NCBI GenBank assembly: GCA_018398805.1
Contig: JAGFBZ010000342.1
Span: 2,192,001-2,256,000 of the forward strand
Direction: 5' to 3'
Length of the DNA: 64,000 nucleotides
From: Hirundichthys speculiger
Taxonomy: Eukaryota; Chordata; Actinopteri; Beloniformes; Exocoetidae
The notes beneath the pieces were generated by a model. The model had not been told where the DNA came from and did no database searches. It worked only from the letters and a program-made list of their open reading frames with translations. Below are positions 23,444 through 34,798 of this stretch, in pieces. How positions within the stretch are numbered: position 1 is the stretch's first letter; every line of letters starts with the position of its first letter. Both the position numbers and the translations under genes were made by a program.

Positions 23444-24465
23444 TAGGGATGCACGATAACTATCGGGTCGATAACAGGAAATTATGACGTCATCCTGATA
23501 AGTCCGATATGATGAATAGCCCCGATAACATATATATTTTTGTCAACACAGCAGTGCCTCGCTCCCTCTGAGCCTCGAATGACCGGCAGTGAATGTTACG
23601 TTCAAGTGACGTCGGCATAATCAGAAAAATGATTTCGCAATAAGGAAAATCAAGAAAACCCCTCATGCCAGAAAACAACTTTTTTAACTCGGTCATAATT
23701 TTGGTAGTTGTGGACTTGAATTGATATTTGCAGTATTCTCCCACATGTTACACATAAAAAAAAAAAAATAAAAAAGGCTGAAAGAACGACTAGCAAACGA
23801 GGGAACGGAGGAATTTACGTTACACCTTGAATGCAGCCTGCAGCACAGCGCTGATCACAACAAACATGGCGGCGTGGAACTTCGTTAAAGTTTCAGAAGA
23901 AGATAGTTTGCCACCTACAACATAAAAAATCACTTCCATGGAGTTTTGAAATCGCGCTAACGTGAGCTAACGGAAGCTAATGCTAACCTGCACAAGCCAG
24001 CAGCAGTCTCTCTTCTCCTTCATTCCTCTCATCTAAAGCTTCCATGAGATTAGAAAATAAAAAATAAAAACTACTGAACCTCATTTACTTAAATTAAATG
24101 TATTAATTTAAATGGAACCACAAGTCAAAATCCTTTAAATGTTAATCTTTTTCAGTTTGTAATTTTGATGCAGGTATTTCCATCAGTTCAAAGAGCCTTT
24201 ATTTTTTATATCAGTCAGTAATGAACCTTATTTAAGTTGATGTGAGATATCAAATAGGTTTGTTTGATAGCTTTACAAAAATGTTTGAGAGGCTTGCGAC
24301 AATAGTTTTTAATGGAAAAAATAAATATCTGTTCATTTAAAAAGTCAAAACTATTTTTGATTATGTTCATAGTATTGATGTAATGATCTTAGGTATATGT
24401 GTGTGTTATCGGTTATCGGTATCGGCCTTTAGGAGCTGAAAGTTATCGGTTATCGTGCATCCCTA
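23444..24465. mobile_element. hAT-type element, family K, copy 2 (intact)
   Basis: 1,022 bp with inverted ends TAGGGATGCACGATAAC and GTTATCGTGCATCCCTA, and a perfect 8-bp duplication TTTGGAAG (23436-23443 and 24466-24473). It is the intact counterpart of 6603-7666 in the opposite orientation. Subterminal GTTATCGG motifs cluster at the right end. No transposase is encoded. Confidence 0.95.
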
Positions 24466-24473
24466 TTTGGAAG

Positions 24474-25205
24474 CGATACAGCGCGTTTATATATCATACC
24501 CGTCCAGCTGATGTTCTCTGGTGGGGGAGATAACCTCTTCTCCGTTTCCTGCCTCTTCCTGATAAGTGCCTAAAAGTGGAAAGCCACACCAGATGATGCA
24601 GTTAGAGGAAGTCCCGCTGCAGCTCTATTGTTCAGCTGCTCGCTCGTCGTGCCAGAATAGAAGGCTGTTTGGAGGAGTGATGACACAATTTGTATTAGGA
24701 TGAGAGATGGTTGCGATAACTGCAGGACAGTTTGAAGCAGGAGGAATCACCCATAATTCTTTCTCCTGAGAATAAACTGAGTTAGAAAGCAAATTGCAAT
24801 TTGCTTTATCACCATGTAGCTACATGCGCTGCTGTGATTTCTCCTTTTTTTTTGCGTGTTTGTCACATTTAAATGTTTCAGGTCATTAAACAGACGGACA
24901 AAGATAACCCAAGTGAGCACAAAATGGACTACGGAAGCCTCTTTTGCTCAAACATGTGCTGTGCAGCCTGTAGTTGTGTCGGCCCAAGCAACGAACCGCG
25001 ACCGCCGTACTGAGGACCCCCTCTTCAGACCGGTCTCGGTACGGTACGTTTTGGTGCGCGCCAGGTTGCGGTTGTCGCGTTCTCACCGACTCCAAGTGAG
25101 CCGCACAAACAAACAACTCTGCTTCTGTCCGTACGACATTGTTCCAGAGGTCTCAGAACCTCAGATGTTCTTCCTTATCTTCATTGTGTAGGAACTGAGA
25201 TTTAG
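24474..25205. other. Intron stretch, nothing recognised
   Basis: No gene or repeat recognised. The frame at 24856-25191 is open but has no known product. Confidence 0.5.
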
Positions 25206-25365
25206 CTCTTCTTTTTTTTTTTTTTTAAGGACATGCGTGGCCTTTATTTGACAGCGAGGAGACAGGAAAACAGAGAGGGGATTGACGCACAAGAAAGGAC
25301 AGAGGTCGGTACGTGAACCTCCGTAAATGAGGCTCCTGCTGAACCGGCTGAGCTACACAGCCACA
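25206..25365 (-). mobile_element. tRNA-derived SINE
   Basis: On the minus strand the element starts near 25365 with a tRNA-like head. An A box TAGCTCAGCCGG lies at 25355-25344 and a B box GGTTCACGTACC at 25319-25308, about 24 bp apart, as in tRNA genes. A non-tRNA body follows and ends in an A tail of about 15 (25226-25212). The internal boxes would be bound by TFIIIC for RNA polymerase III transcription. No flanking duplication could be assigned. It is not a functional tRNA, because no acceptor-stem pairing is visible. Confidence 0.7.
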
Positions 25366-25790
25366 AGGTTGCTTTTGTACTTCTGAGCGTTCCACAGTCT
25401 GACTTTGAGCTGGAACATTCTTGACAGCAGCCTTGAAGGTTTCCGCTTGTTAATAGTCTTTCTCGCTGTAAAACTCCAAACGGCGTGGAAATGGTTTTAT
25501 ATCTCTCTCTGGATTGCCGAGCAGCAGCAGTTGCTTCTCTCGGACCTCGCGGCTCATGTCTTGCCCTCGCGGCGTTGTGTTAACATAACATTTGCGGAGA
25601 TCTAAACACCTACTGATAGTCAGTTCATAAAGAGCTGATGATTTTTCTCTTTGGCTTCATTTTTTTGTTAAGTAACGTGGCGTTTTGAGTCTTGGGGTGC
25701 ATTGTTTCGTGAGGATGGTAAAATTCCTGAAATGCCCCACAGGGATCAGCAGGAAGTCCATTTTTCATGGTCAGTCGTCTGCTCACTTCT
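25366..25790. other. Intron stretch, nothing recognised
   Basis: No gene or repeat was recognised in this short stretch between the SINE and the next hAT element. Confidence 0.5.
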
Positions 25791-25798
25791 GTCGTTAC

Positions 25799-26900
25799 TA
25801 GGGATGGAACGGTTACCGGTATTACGGTAAAGCGCGGTGAAATTTTAACGATTACCGTTTATGTTTGACTTCATCTCATTATCGCGGTCGATTACCAGGT
25901 TATGTAATATCAGCCTCATTCAAGTCTGCAACTCGTGACTGTGTCTCACGTGAATATGTAGCTTGTAACATCGGCATCGTACCGTGAGCATGGCGGAAAG
26001 CGTAGTGATAGCACGCAGGACATTAACCAACCCACTGAAATGACGAAATCCGCCATCTGGGCATATTTTGTTTTGCCATTTTTGCCATTTTTGTTTACAT
26101 TTTATTGTAATTTGTACAAGCAACTTGAACGAGCTAAGGCTAATGGCTTCAAGCTACTGAGATGTTTGACCAAGAGTAACCTGGTCGACGCGCTTCGCTA
26201 ACTCGCATTTCGTAAATGTTACCATTGCATGTTGATCGAAAAAGGACCAGAACGATGTTCTTCTGATGCAGTTAAAATATTAATTTATTCCATTAACTGA
26301 TTCCGACAACCATAACGCCGGCAGTTAGCGCCACAGCGGTCAATAACCTTTTGCCCTTTCGGGTTCAACACCTAACCAATACCAGGCAGCTACCTTTATA
26401 CCTGACCCTCAGGTAACAACACAGCGACACCCACAGACACACAGAGTGAACTACAATTCAGAACAACATATTTGGCTCCTAAACAACTGTTTCTTTATTT
26501 GCACATTTATACTTATTTAAGGTTCAGCTTAAAGTCCAAAGTTTATTTCATTTGAAGTTGCGCTATAATTTTTGTTCCTGATAACTGTTGCATATTTTGA
26601 CCTACTATGGTTGTTAAAGTGTTTATTTAAATTTGCACCAGACAAATAAGCGTTGTTCCTGTTATTTATTTTGTTCATTTAAAATAAAACCTCTTTTGTG
26701 CCAGTTGTTTGCCCTTTTAATGTGAAAGTTTCATTTTGATAAAATTTTGGGTTTCTGATGTTTTAGTCTGACAAGAAAATCACAAGATTTTGTGAAATTA
26801 TTTAAATGTATGTGTTTTTTAGGCCATTTGTACAGCAATTAAGAATATCGGAGATAATATCGTAAACCGTGATAATTTGGTCCATATCGTTACATCCCTA
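25799..26900. mobile_element. 1.1-kb hAT-type element, family G
   Basis: The ends TAGGGATGGAACG and CGTTACATCCCTA are inverted repeats. The duplication GTCGTTAC is perfect on both sides (25791-25798 and 26901-26908). GGTTACCGGT, TTACGGT and ATCGTAAACCG motifs lie just inside the ends. The minus-strand frame at 25920-26123 is short and unrecognised. Non-autonomous. Confidence 0.95.
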
Positions 26901-26908
26901 GTCGTTAC

Positions 26909-28257
26909 TTATGGAGGTACCGCTGAAGAAACGGTGGCTCCTTCTCCAACAAACTCCAACAGTTTGTCTTTTGAACAGTCAACAGCTTCGGTTTTCCGAT
27001 GTCGTCTTTTGATCAGGTTGGCTGAATTATGCGCGTTTTCGCCTCCGATCGCTTTGTGTTCACCTTCGCTTTGAACTCGGGTGAGTCAGAACGAGTCACT
27101 GTCCATATTATTCCTCGTGTGAACGTGAGCCAGGGACGCTTGGGAGGAAGGCGCGCCGTCGAAGCTGCAGAGGTCACCTTAACTTACCGACGGCGTCTAC
27201 GCTTGATCAAAAGATCAAGGTTCCCTCATTACTGAAACCCTCCAAGCGACAGTCGGTCCAGATCAGTCAGTCTGTCAGTGAGGCGGCCGACGAAGCCAAT
27301 TTAACATCGTTAGCAGGGAAAGCATACTATGTAACGTCCTTACTGCGGACAGAAAATATGTTTACAAGCCTTCACGGGCCTCGTTTTTTATAATCTATTC
27401 CGTAGCTGATCGATCGAGCCTCTCAAAGGTAATTTCATGGATTTCTGCTCGTTTCTTGCGGCCCATCGAAACCGCCGGAGCTGCAGCTCAGCAAAGCTCT
27501 GATGGACGCCAATAAATCGGCTGCATTTGTCCTCTGGGAGGCGCTACGAAAAGCAAAAGTGCGTGATCTCAACAGGTAAATCTCGAATGCGCCAATGCCG
27601 CCTCAAGAGAGACGCCGGCTCCTGCAGAGATCCCTCCAGCTTTCCTATCAAGTGGTTTCCACTCTATCTCGCCATTGCAGAGAAGTTAAAGGCTGACAGT
27701 TCTGAGAAATATGCCTCTTTACTTTCTTGCCAAGAGCGAGATGAGGAGAGGGATTCAACTCTCGTGACTCAAAAAAGAAATATGAGGAGGCTTGATAACT
27801 CACCTTCACACAAAGCCTGCTAACAGGCTCCAGCGGTCTGGCTCGCTCGGTAACAAAACCTGAACGGCTCCTGAGCTATAAAGTCTTCTCAAAAAGGAAC
27901 AGTTTGGTCACAATCTCTTGCAACCCGGTGCTCCGTGCACATGTCATGACGTTCTTCCATGACTTCATGCCTGCTGGTTCCTCCGGTCCATCTCAGAGGG
28001 GGATTTGATATTTTTATGATGTTATACAACATTTTTTTTATGGTTTTACACTGAAGTGTCCAACTGAATTTAAAGAAGACTCTATATTTGAGAACGCCTG
28101 CTGATCGTCTGACACACTCTTGCTCAGGTTAAAGTTCCTGCACGGCTGTGCATGCGACTTTATTTATTAATTTTTTTTATTCAGTGGACTCAGTGGGTAG
28201 TTTATACTGCCCCACGGAGGCAAAGTGCAGTAACTGCACGTTTGGTCGAGGGTTTGC
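26909..28257. other. Intron stretch, no gene supported
   Basis: Unique-looking sequence. Frames at 27029-27235 and 27527-27823 lack recognised domains and credible splice context. About 28140-28257 leads into the LINE fragment and may include older LINE sequence. Confidence 0.45.
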
Positions 28258-29585
28258 AACATCAATTCTGTTTTCCACCTTAACAGGGTTAAGGTGGCGA
28301 TTCAAGGAAGGGTAAAGGGTGGATTGCTCTCTCCGGGTCGGGGGTGAGGTTTCGCCTCAAACAGCGGAGTTTAAGTATGGGGGGGGGAGCGATGGGCAGA
28401 TTGAGCCAAAAGACTCCCTGTTGTTGCTGCCCTCATCTGTGGTCATGGGCCCAAAGAGTGAGATCATGAACACTAGAGGCTGGACTCTCCTTTGAGAGAC
28501 GTTTAGTCATCCGGGAGGGACTAGGAGTAGAGTCGCTGCTCTTCCACATCGAGAGGAGCCGGTTGATGTGGTTCGGGCATCAGGCGAGGACGGCTCCTGG
28601 ATGCGTTTCATCCGGGAGGAAAGTCCACGAGGTAGGACCAGGACACGCCGGAGAGACGAGATCGCTTGGCTGGCTTGGGAACTCCTTGGTGTCCTCCTGG
28701 AGGAGCTGGAGGAGGTGGAGGTGGCTGGGTAGAGGGAGGTCTGAAGTAAAGTTCTTCGGAACAACCCGACAACCCGAAAACCCGAGGTTCCAACCCGACC
28801 CGAATCGGGTCTCGGGTCCGTTCAAAAGACGTGACTCCAGGTTCAGGTCGGAATCGGTAGTTAGTCTCGGGTCCAGTCGGTGCTCTCTGACAGGCTGGGT
28901 CCGCGTTTACTCCAAAGAGGTAAAGATATTGGTGGTGGCAGCTAATGTCAGGACTCGGGGCAGTTAATTAATTAATTATTATTAATAATTAATTATTAGT
29001 TAACATGGCGTGTTTGTCATGAAACAATCGTGTTGCCGTAGCGTGTTATTAGTTTGTCCGGCAGCTGTAAAGCACAATGGATCGCTAACATGACAACGTT
29101 GGCACATCCTGACCGGTGTAGGCTATTAGCGTTAGCAGTTGCTACAAATAGCATCTGTATCCACAAAGAAAATAACGACGTGGATTTATTGTTGTTTACA
29201 TCTCGTAGCCTATGTAGCAACTGAACCGGTAGAAGAAGACAACTTTAGGTAAGAAAATCAAGTTTTATTCAACGCTAGACAACTTTTAACATGAGCAACT
29301 ATGGGCTGGATTGTCTCGGTTCTTTCGGGAACTCGGTTCAGTTCGTGGTCGGAAACTAAAGACTCAGGTCAGGTCGGTTCTCGGTCCAAATATTGCGGGT
29401 CCATTCGGGTTCGGACTCCCAAACTTATGATAATAGCTTGGGTCACGTCGGTTTCGGGTTGAATTTTCACAGGTCCATTCGGGTTCGGGTCCATGAAAGT
29501 GGACCCGTGAAGACCTCTAGTCTGGAGCTCTCTGCTAAAGCTGCTGCGACCTGAATCCAGATAATCAGAAGTTACTGGATGGAAG
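28258..29585 (+). mobile_element. LINE 3' fragment, split by a hAT-type insertion
   Basis: 28258-28746 and 29520-29585 are one non-LTR retrotransposon fragment corresponding to the C-terminal end of ORF2 in a common fish LINE. Recognisable pieces are CATCCGGGAGGGACTAGGAG, CACATCGAGAGGAGCCGGTT and GTGGTTCGGGCATC. After the insertion the same line resumes (GTCTGGAGCTCTCTGCTAAA to ACTGGATGGA). Frameshifts and small deletions break the frame. I cannot assign the LINE clade with certainty. Confidence 0.8.
28747..29519. mobile_element. hAT-type element, family F, copy 1, inserted in the LINE
   Basis: The right end GAAGACCTCTA is intact; the left end reads TAAAGTTCTTC instead of TAGAGGTCTTC. The flanks GTCTGAAG (28739-28746) and GTCTGGAG (29520-29527) match at 7 of 8 bases and restore the interrupted LINE when one is removed. 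Dense ACCCG/CGGGT motifs occupy both ends. Other copies: 33885, 36891 and 59526. Confidence 0.9.
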
Positions 29586-29710
29586 GATTAAGCTAAAGTC
29601 TGCTAGCCCTGGTTAATTTGTTAGTTTAAGTTAGAGAAAGCCAGAGTTAACTGCCTTCCAGTAAACTTGTGATGCTAAACAGGTTAAATGTAACCTTTAC
29701 AGCTTCTACA

Positions 29711-30324
29711 TAGGGGTGAGTATTGGCAAGGACCTCCCAATATGATATGTATCATGATACATAGGTCATGATACGATAATATCACGATATTGCGATATAT
29801 TGCGATATTCTACCCAGTTAATGTCAAAATTAAAAGTAGAGATAAAAAATCAAGTTGCTGTATTTGTTCATCAGATGATATTGATTATTCAGAGGATAAA
29901 TTGAGTCAAAACGATTCACTTCAAAACAACCTATTTATTGTCTATTATTAGTCTATTATTATTAGTTTAGTTTTTATTTTAGTTTTAGTTTATTAGTGCA
30001 CATTTAAGGATTCACAATGCGTCTAATTCATGAATACATGAATTTTCCTAAAAGATCGGTATTAGAAGCTGAAAAATCGATATCATATTGGGTGACCGAA
30101 AATCGCGATATATTGCCAAATCGATTTTCTTTCACACCCCTAATGGTACATGTTATCCATTAGGTGGCAGCACCAGGGGAAACCAGTAGTTAACATTGCA
30201 TTTAAATGTGAAAATTAAACAATTTTCCAAAAAAAATCGATATTAGGAGCTGAAAAATCGATATTATAATGGGCGGCCGAAAAATCGCGATATATTGCCA
30301 AATCAATTTTTTTTCACACCCCTA
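29711..30324. mobile_element. Family B copy 2, composite with an extra internal terminus
   Basis: The perfect duplication CTTCTACA (29703-29710 and 30325-30332) sets the outer boundaries; the ends are TAGGGGTGAGTATTGG and TTTTCACACCCCTA. A complete inner terminus TTTCACACCCCTA ends at 30142. It is followed by about 100 bp of foreign sequence and then another copy of the B right end. The foreign segment (30143-30205) is also found, in reverse, immediately left of the family B copy at 47591. Confidence 0.9.
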
Positions 30325-30332
30325 CTTCTACA

Positions 30333-31818
30333 TGACCTCTTGATGGAATCTGGCTGATCAAGGTGTTTAAAAACTGAATGAAAAGTCTCTGAACTACTTC
30401 AGTCTTCTTCGCCTGAATTAAAGGTAAAACTGATGTTTTGTTTTGTTTTTTTTGGGGGGGGCACGTCATTAGTACCAATGTTTAAGCTGCGTTAAGGCAA
30501 ATGATTCCGTTGTACCAGCCGTGTTTAACAGATCACAGACCAGGATCTGAAAGGATCTCGGATAATTAGCACGGGCCCCTGAAAGGAAGACAGATTTGGT
30601 TTGGGCTGGCCCCCGTGGTACCCCTCTTTAGCTGCAGTTTCACTCTGGCAAACGCTGGAATGTGACAGGCGGTCACGGCAGAAGAAAGGAGAGCCTATTC
30701 TGGATTGGTTACAGTCCTTAACGATCTGTTAGCGTGGCCTTCTTGGGCATTACGAACGCTGCATATGAATCTAAGCACTGAAAGGCCTCTAAGGAGGAAA
30801 AAGGCCTCACCAACCCCCGAATGTGACTCAGTATCGGGAATCAAGTCTTCTGCATTCTTAAAATAGCTTTAGTATTTTTTTTAAATCATTGATCAGATTA
30901 CAAACCAATTCCTCTGCAGCATTAAAGTTGTTTTTTCGTTCCTAATCAGAGACAGAGGGCTTTTGAGCAGAAACAGAGCGCTGCTTTGTTTCTCCAGCTG
31001 CTCCTCTGGCAGCATCAGACCGTGCACTGGCTCCACGACTCCTCATCGGCAATTAAACGTGCCCTCGTTACTATCTCTGCAGCGGATCAGGAACGAGCAG
31101 AAGTTTTCTTGAAGACGGCGCGGCGGTCCCGTAATGAACTGCGCCAAGGCATGCAAGGCTCCTTCGTATCCGCATTCGATTAGCCTCCGCCGCTTTACAA
31201 CCGGCGTAATTTATTCCTCCCACGTGTGGTGCTTCACTGCAGGAATAACAAGAACCGTCGGGAGAGTTCGCTGCTCATTTTCAGGGAGGAGGAGCTCGGT
31301 CTCAGCTGGTGGTTGGATCAGTCTGCCGCGCTGCTAACTTCTGTTAATAAACTGGAGAGACTGTCGCTGATGCTGGTCCATCCATCTGTCCATCCATCCC
31401 TGATATGAACCAGCTTCATCCCACTCAGGATCACATGGGGGACGGTGACAGCCGAGAGGGAATGTCGCCAGTCCTCTTCTGCATGTGTGCGTGCAAATTA
31501 TCATATATGTGCGCGTGCAAATGCTGCGCATGGACATGGGCAGTCCATGAGCCATAACCCTAACCCTAACCCTCACTGTAAGTAAAGGGGTTTGGGTGAA
31601 TTCAAGGCCTGAACACGTTCCAGGACGGATTCAGATCTGGTCTGGGACGCTTGCGTCCATGTTCGTTGTCCAGTCTGAACACAAGCCTGTCCTGAAACGG
31701 ATTCAGGGACCAGCTGAACCCACGTCATTGGCTCAGGTCATTACTGGTGTTGTCGTTGGTTGTCTTCTTCATTGTCGTGTCACATCTGTCCTAGAATACT
31801 ACACACCTTGAGTTATGC
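30333..31818. other. Intron stretch, no gene supported
   Basis: Unique-looking sequence. A short telomere-like (TAACCC)3 run lies at 31554-31572. Frames of 60-80 codons are unrecognised. Confidence 0.5.
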
Positions 31819-32484
31819 CAGTCCTTCTCAAATAGTTGGGCGCGACCCCCTGGGGGGGAAGCCGTGTGATGGGGGGTGGGGGTTTGATCCTGGGGAACAT
31901 GCTTTTTTTTTTTTGGCGTACTGTAATAAAGTGTAATTGCACATATACTCCAGTAGGGGACAGTGGCGCTCTCATTATCACAGTGTGCGCAGGGAGTATT
32001 AGCTATACCGTTGCTGTTTTTTTGTTGCACGGACATGCGCGCACACAGCACAGAGCAGGAGATACGAAGAGAACAAACCCCTTTAAGAGACGCCACGGAA
32101 AAATATTCAACAGGGATGAAAAGAGAGACGGAGATAATGAGACAAACAAAAGTCAGCAGAAAGTTAAGACGAGGAAATATGACGATGCTGATGTAGCGCT
32201 TGGCTTCACTATAGCTACGGTGGGATTGATGCACTTGAAATCTTTACAGACCAAAAAACAACTTTAATAAAGTTATTCTTTGTTATAAGTTGATGTATAT
32301 TTCTTCTTTTTTGTTTCCCTTAATGTTGATAAGGATACGGTGTTATGCAGAGGTGGACTTATAACTAATTTTATAGAAAAATTATACAATTTATCGTCGC
32401 GGTGGGGGAAGGGGGTGGGGGTGGGAAATGTTTTCGTCTTCCTTGGGAGGGGAGGGCACAGCAGAAAACAATTGAGAAGCACTG
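31819..32484 (+). mobile_element. hAT-type (Charlie-like) element with transposase remnant
   Basis: The ends CAGTCCTTCTCAA and TTGAGAAGCACTG are inverted repeats of the CAGTGSTTCTCAA type. The flanks AGTTATGC and ACTTGCGT show only weak duplication, so the copy is old. It contains a remnant of a transposase N-terminus (separate entry) and is otherwise deleted. Confidence 0.8.
32030..32270 (+). pseudogene. hAT/ZBED-like transposase N-terminal remnant
   Basis: The + frame contains TRKYDDADVALGFTIATVG, matching the RKYDxxYxxxGFT motif that precedes the BED-type zinc finger in Charlie-like hAT transposases and their domesticated relatives (ZBED5/FAM200-like). The zinc finger, the catalytic domain and the dimerisation domain are all absent; the frame ends at 32265 shortly after the motif. 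It is a dead internal fragment, not a working gene. Confidence 0.65.
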
Positions 32485-33508
32485 ACTTGCGTCCAGTTAT
32501 TTCCAGCTACTGTCTTTAACGAATAAAAAGGAGATTTACTGTTTTCCAGTGAAAACGGCGTGCACGTTCGTTTGCAGATAGAGCGTAAAGGTCGCATGTC
32601 AATGCCAGGTGTAAAAACACGCGCCAGTCGCCAGTCACTCGTGATCAGGACTAATTTTTTGTGGAAGGTCTGAACAGGGCCGATGGTCGTGTTTGACAGA
32701 AAGGCTCTGCTCATCCAATCAGACGACCCGCCCATCAAGTCGCCACGTTCGCGTCGGAAAAATCGTCCAGTCAGCGCAGGAAGAAGATAATCGTACTGTT
32801 CAAAAAAAAAAAAAAATCTCATAAGTAAAGTAGAACATCTCATTTGTGTCTGAATGTCAGCGCTAATGTCATTAGCTGGTAGATTTTGAACTCCGCCCAG
32901 CGTGGTGGGTGGGCAGGAACGACCGCCTCCAACCATGACTCCCTCTGAATAAAAATCAATACCAGACATTATTCGTCGCTGGTGTCTGGGGCCCCGTTTT
33001 TAAATTCAAGCATGCATAAAGGGTGGGCGGGGGGGCAGTGATGAGTGTGGGCGGATGGAGCAGCATGTTTTATAGGTCACTCTGCCAACACCTGCTGCTC
33101 TTTGGAAGTAGGCCAGTAAAATTGATTGAAGAAGAGGAGGTGAAATTAATTCAGGAGGTGAAGAGGGAGAGAAACAGGTGCTTGGAAGAAGACATCATTG
33201 TGGAGGAACAGCGGCGCCGCCGCAGATAAGATGATCTGAATTGAGACCTGCAGCCATTTACATGGAAATCCCAGCTGGACGGCCAGCTGTTTTAACAGAC
33301 AGGAGCCAGACTGGAATCATATTAGTGACATCCGTGATTTTGGTCTCCCTTTTCAAAACGAAGAGGACGTTTGTACATTTCTAGTTGTGGATAGAGGAAA
33401 TCCGTAGTGGGTGTTTGAAATATTAAATTTTTTCAGATTCTGAATAATTTAAATGGAGACTGCATGTTCTCCCCGTTTTTGTTTTTCTGTCCTGCAGTGA
33501 AACGGATG
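32485..33508. other. Intron stretch, nothing recognised
   Basis: No gene supported. The frame at 33023-33229 is rich in E and R and looks like low-complexity coding by chance. Confidence 0.5.
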
Positions 33509-33516
33509 CTTCAGAC

Positions 33517-34790
33517 CAGCGGTGCGCAAACTAAGGTACGTGTACCACCAATGGTACGCGGGGGAACGTCATGACTTTCCACATTTTTTCCACATTTTCA
33601 CTTTAAAAAAATCGGAAACATACAATGCATTATAAATACGTTTCAAACAAAATGTTCAGCTTGAAATAATTAAAATGGTCCTTTAAAAGATATTTGTTGC
33701 ATATTCAGTTGCAGTGCAGATGAGTGTGTTTATTTTTGCTCTGTATGAGAGTATGAGTATGTGAGAATTGTTGCACAGAGTTGTAAATGTGTGATTCAGT
33801 AAAGTAACAATTCAGGTAAGAAATAACCACAATAAGGAATAAACTTATCTGTGTGTTTAAAGCTAATTGAGAAGGCATATATGTTAGAGGTCTTCGGAAA
33901 AACCCGACAACCCGAAAACCCGAGGTTCCGACCCGACCCAAATCGGGTCTGGTTCCATTCACAATGGGTAAACGCGGGTAAACCCGAGAGAGGTAAAGAT
34001 ATTTGGGGCGACAGCTGTCACTCAGCCCCCCCCCCCTCCTGCTCCCGTCCATCCAATAGGCTGCCAATTGTCAGGTGACAGGTCAAGCAAAAGTAAACAA
34101 ACAAACAGTAGTTTGGTTTAACCAATGTCAGGACTCGGGGCAGTTTAATAATTATTAATTAATGTGGTGTGTTTGTCATGAAAACAATCCGTGTTGCCGT
34201 AGCGTGTTATTAGCGGTTTGCACAGCAGCTGTAAAGCACAACGGATCACCAACATGATAACATTGGACAAGGGAGAATATGTTAACGACACGTCCTGACC
34301 GGTGTAGGCTATTAGCGTTAGCAGTTGCTACCAATTAGCATCTATATCCACAAAGAAATAACAATGTGGATTTATTGTTGTTTACATCACGTAGCCTATG
34401 TAGCAACTGAACCGGTAGAAGAAGACAACTTTAGGTAAGAAAAAGTTTTTTTCAACGCTAGACAACTTTAACATGAGCAACTATGGGCTGGATTGTCTCG
34501 GTTCTATTCAGGTGTCTCGGTTCGGTTCGTGGCTTGGAAACTAAAGACTAGGGTCCAGGTCCAAATAATGCAGGTCCATTCGGGTTCGGAACCCGGACTT
34601 ATGATAATAGCTCGGGTCGGGTCGGTTTCGGGTCAAATTTTCACGGGTCCATTCGGGTTCAGGTCCATGAAAGTGGACCCGTGAAGACCTCTAATATATG
34701 GCCATATCTTAAAATTTGTCATCAACTGTTCAGAGAGCTGAACAGTTTCTCAGGTGGTACGCAGTATTAAAAGCTTTGAGAACCCTAACC
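33517..34790. mobile_element. hAT-type element interrupted by family F copy 2
   Basis: The left end is CAGCGGTGCGCAAACTAAGG; the right part reads GGTGGTACGCAG to TTTGAGAACCCTAACC, a diverged partner. The perfect duplication CTTCAGAC (33509-33516 and 34791-34798) fixes the boundaries. GGTACGCG-type motifs lie near both ends. 33885-34693 is a later insertion, so this element itself is only about 465 bp. Confidence 0.88.
33885..34693. mobile_element. hAT-type element, family F, copy 2
   Basis: 809 bp with exact 11-bp inverted ends TAGAGGTCTTC and GAAGACCTCTA. The flanks ATATATGT (33877-33884) and ATATATGG (34694-34701) match at 7 of 8. Repeated ACCCG on the left and CGGGT on the right form subterminal arrays. 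It sits inside the hAT element at 33517-34790 and is therefore younger. Confidence 0.93.
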
Positions 34791-34798
34791 CTTCAGAC

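Noticed and set aside
25300..25365. tRNA gene
   Set aside because: A and B boxes are present, but there is no acceptor stem, and an A-tailed body follows, so it is a SINE head.
32391..32969. 192-codon minus frame
   Set aside because: It crosses the right edge of a hAT element, so its two halves have different origins; no domain seen.
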